The notes beneath the pieces are model-generated. The model saw nothing but the letters and a program-made list of their open reading frames with translations. It ran no database searches and had not been told where the DNA came from. Below are positions 63,023 through 64,000 of a DNA stretch of 64,000 nt, piece after piece. Positions within the stretch are counted from its first letter, which is position 1. Each line of letters opens with the position of its first letter. Both the position numbers and the translations under genes were made by a program. Source of the DNA: Desmonostoc vinosum HA7617-LM4 (GTDB taxonomy: Bacteria > Cyanobacteriota > Cyanobacteriia > Cyanobacteriales > Nostocaceae); contig JAHHHC010000003.1 of assembly GCA_019359515.1 (NCBI GenBank), forward strand, positions 248,001 through 312,000. The letters run 5' to 3'.

Positions 63023-64000
63023 TTAAACTAAGATCACTTTTGCTTTTTCTACAAAAATTTTCTCAATTACATCTTCTACCACTTTGTCTGGTGTAGAAGC
63101 ACCAGAAGTAATGCCAACAATAATTTCTCCATCTGGCAACCAATTTTCTGTAATTACTAATTCTCCATTTAATTGCCGATGTTCAATAGAATTTCCCGAT
63201 TTGATTCGTCCTACACTATCAATGTGATAAGAATGAATTCCCTTCTCAGCGGCAATCTGTTGAAGTTGAGTAGTATTTGAGGAATTAAAACCACCGATGA
63301 CTACCATCAAATCTAAATCATCTTGCACTAACTCCAACATTGCATCTTGCCGTTCTTGAGTAGCATCGCAGATAGTATTAAAACTTTGGAAATGTTGATT
63401 CAGTTCAGTAGGGCCATACTTCTGCATCATGGTATGCTCAAACAGCTTACCAATCTTTTCAGTTTCGCCTTTGAGCATTGTGGTTTGGTTAGCAATGCCA
63501 ACTCTTGCTAAATCTTGGTCGGGGTCAAATCCAACTGAACAAGCTTTAGCAAATTTAGTCAAAAATTCGTCACGGTTGCCACCATTAAGAATATAGTTAG
63601 CAACATATTCGGCTTCTTGCAAATTTAGCACAATTAAATATTTGCCAGCAAAAGAACTGGTAGCAACAGTTTCTTCATGCTTGTATTTACCGTGAATAAT
63701 TGAAGTGTAATCAACCTTTTTATGCTTTTCAACTGTATTCCAAACTTTGGATACCCAAGGACAAGTTGTATCGACAATTTTGCAGCCTTTATCATGGAGA
63801 ATCTGCATTTCTTGAACGCTAGCCCCAAAAGCAGGTAAGATCACAACATCACCAGTAGCCACAACAGTAAAATCTTTTTTACCTGCTTCCACAGGAACAA
63901 ATTCTACTTCCATTTCCTGCATTCGTTGATTGACAGCAGGATTGTGAATAATTTCATTAGTAATCCAAATTTTTTCTGCGGGGAAGTGCTGACGAGTTTC
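63023..64000 (-). CDS. ispH: 4-hydroxy-3-methylbut-2-enyl diphosphate reductase, N-terminus beyond the window
   Basis: The visible 325 codons run in from the right edge ([20 protein letters not shown] at the edge). IspH is the last enzyme of the MEP isoprenoid pathway and makes IPP and DMAPP using a 4Fe-4S cluster. Visible landmarks: [37 protein letters not shown] with a cluster Cys, [16 protein letters not shown] with another, [11 protein letters not shown], and [19 protein letters not shown]. Cyanobacterial IspH is about 400 aa, so about 75 residues, including the first cluster Cys, lie outside. The ATG at 63922 is internal, not the start. Confidence 0.93.
   Translation of the reverse strand, partial: ETRQHFPAEKIWITNEIIHNPAVNQRMQEMEVEFVPVEAGKKDFTVVATGDVVILPAFGASVQEMQILHDKGCKIVDTTCPWVSKVWNTVEKHKKVDYTSIIHGKYKHEETVATSSFAGKYLIVLNLQEAEYVANYILNGGNRDEFLTKFAKACSVGFDPDQDLARVGIANQTTMLKGETEKIGKLFEHTMMQKYGPTELNQHFQSFNTICDATQERQDAMLELVQDDLDLMVVIGGFNSSNTTQLQQIAAEKGIHSYHIDSVGRIKSGNSIEHRQLNGELVITENWLPDGEIIVGITSGASTPDKVVEDVIEKIFVEKAKVILV

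Overview
The window looks like chromosome of a filamentous, probably heterocyst-forming cyanobacterium (Nostoc/Anabaena/Calothrix type). Evidence: many GCGATCGC (HIP1) palindromes in and between genes; dense short repeats in the gaps (GGGGAGT heptamers, mosaics ending in CATTACGAATTACGAATTA); and typical cyanobacterial genes (sbtA-sbtB, an acyl-lipid delta-9 desaturase, a glgA glycogen synthase, Rcp-type regulators, Uma2/DUF820 proteins, TamB). No rRNA, tRNA, CRISPR array or recognisable transposase gene was found.

Layout. 0-6 kb: the start of an RTX-type calcium-binding protein, a metal ABC-transporter binding lipoprotein, a small secreted protein, an Ada-like alkyl-transfer regulator coupled to an EamA exporter, and two copies of a ~212-nt structured RNA element. 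6-15 kb: an orphan PAAR-like DUF4280 protein, desC, a TetR regulator fused to a tyrosine-recombinase-like domain, two Uma2 proteins, a methyltransferase-HIT fusion, a GNAT enzyme, the bicarbonate operon sbtA-sbtB-carbonic anhydrase, and a PD-(D/E)XK-like protein. 15-32 kb: a MITE pair, tamB, glgA, a frameshifted DUF262 gene, an ABC1 kinase, and a divergent hopanoid pair (hpnB-like glycosyltransferase and squalene-hopene cyclase) in which hpnB carries an in-frame block of octanucleotide repeats. 32-45 kb: a signalling region (CHASE3/PAS kinase, Rcp-type regulator, REC-kinase hybrid, DM13-DUF4079-kinase operon, FIST-kinase pair) around a cellulose-synthase-like PilZ glycosyltransferase.

45-50 kb holds the most striking region: a compact minus-strand operon for an acyl carrier protein, a stearoyl-ACP-desaturase-type diiron enzyme, an AcpS-type phosphopantetheinyl transferase, a hotdog thioesterase and a fatty acyl-AMP ligase. 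Together these could activate, load, oxidise and release a fatty acid on a dedicated carrier. The operon is bracketed by one copy each of two different MITEs (187 bp and 154 bp). The same two MITEs lie directly fused, in the same relative order and orientation, at 15.9-16.2 kb. This suggests either a mobile or captured cassette, or a cassette lost from the other site.

50-64 kb: an APC-type permease, a small peptide gene with a double-glycine-like leader, a 46-aa membrane peptide and a TerB-like protein, a complete RTX protein, murF, a second PD-(D/E)XK-like protein, a KTSC protein, msrA, a methyltransferase, a 53-aa membrane peptide, a spore-photoproduct-lyase-family radical SAM protein, and ispH running off the right edge.

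A recurring theme is that dispersed repeats touch the 3' ends of genes and sometimes supply the stop codon. All functional calls come from reading motifs by eye; no database search was run.
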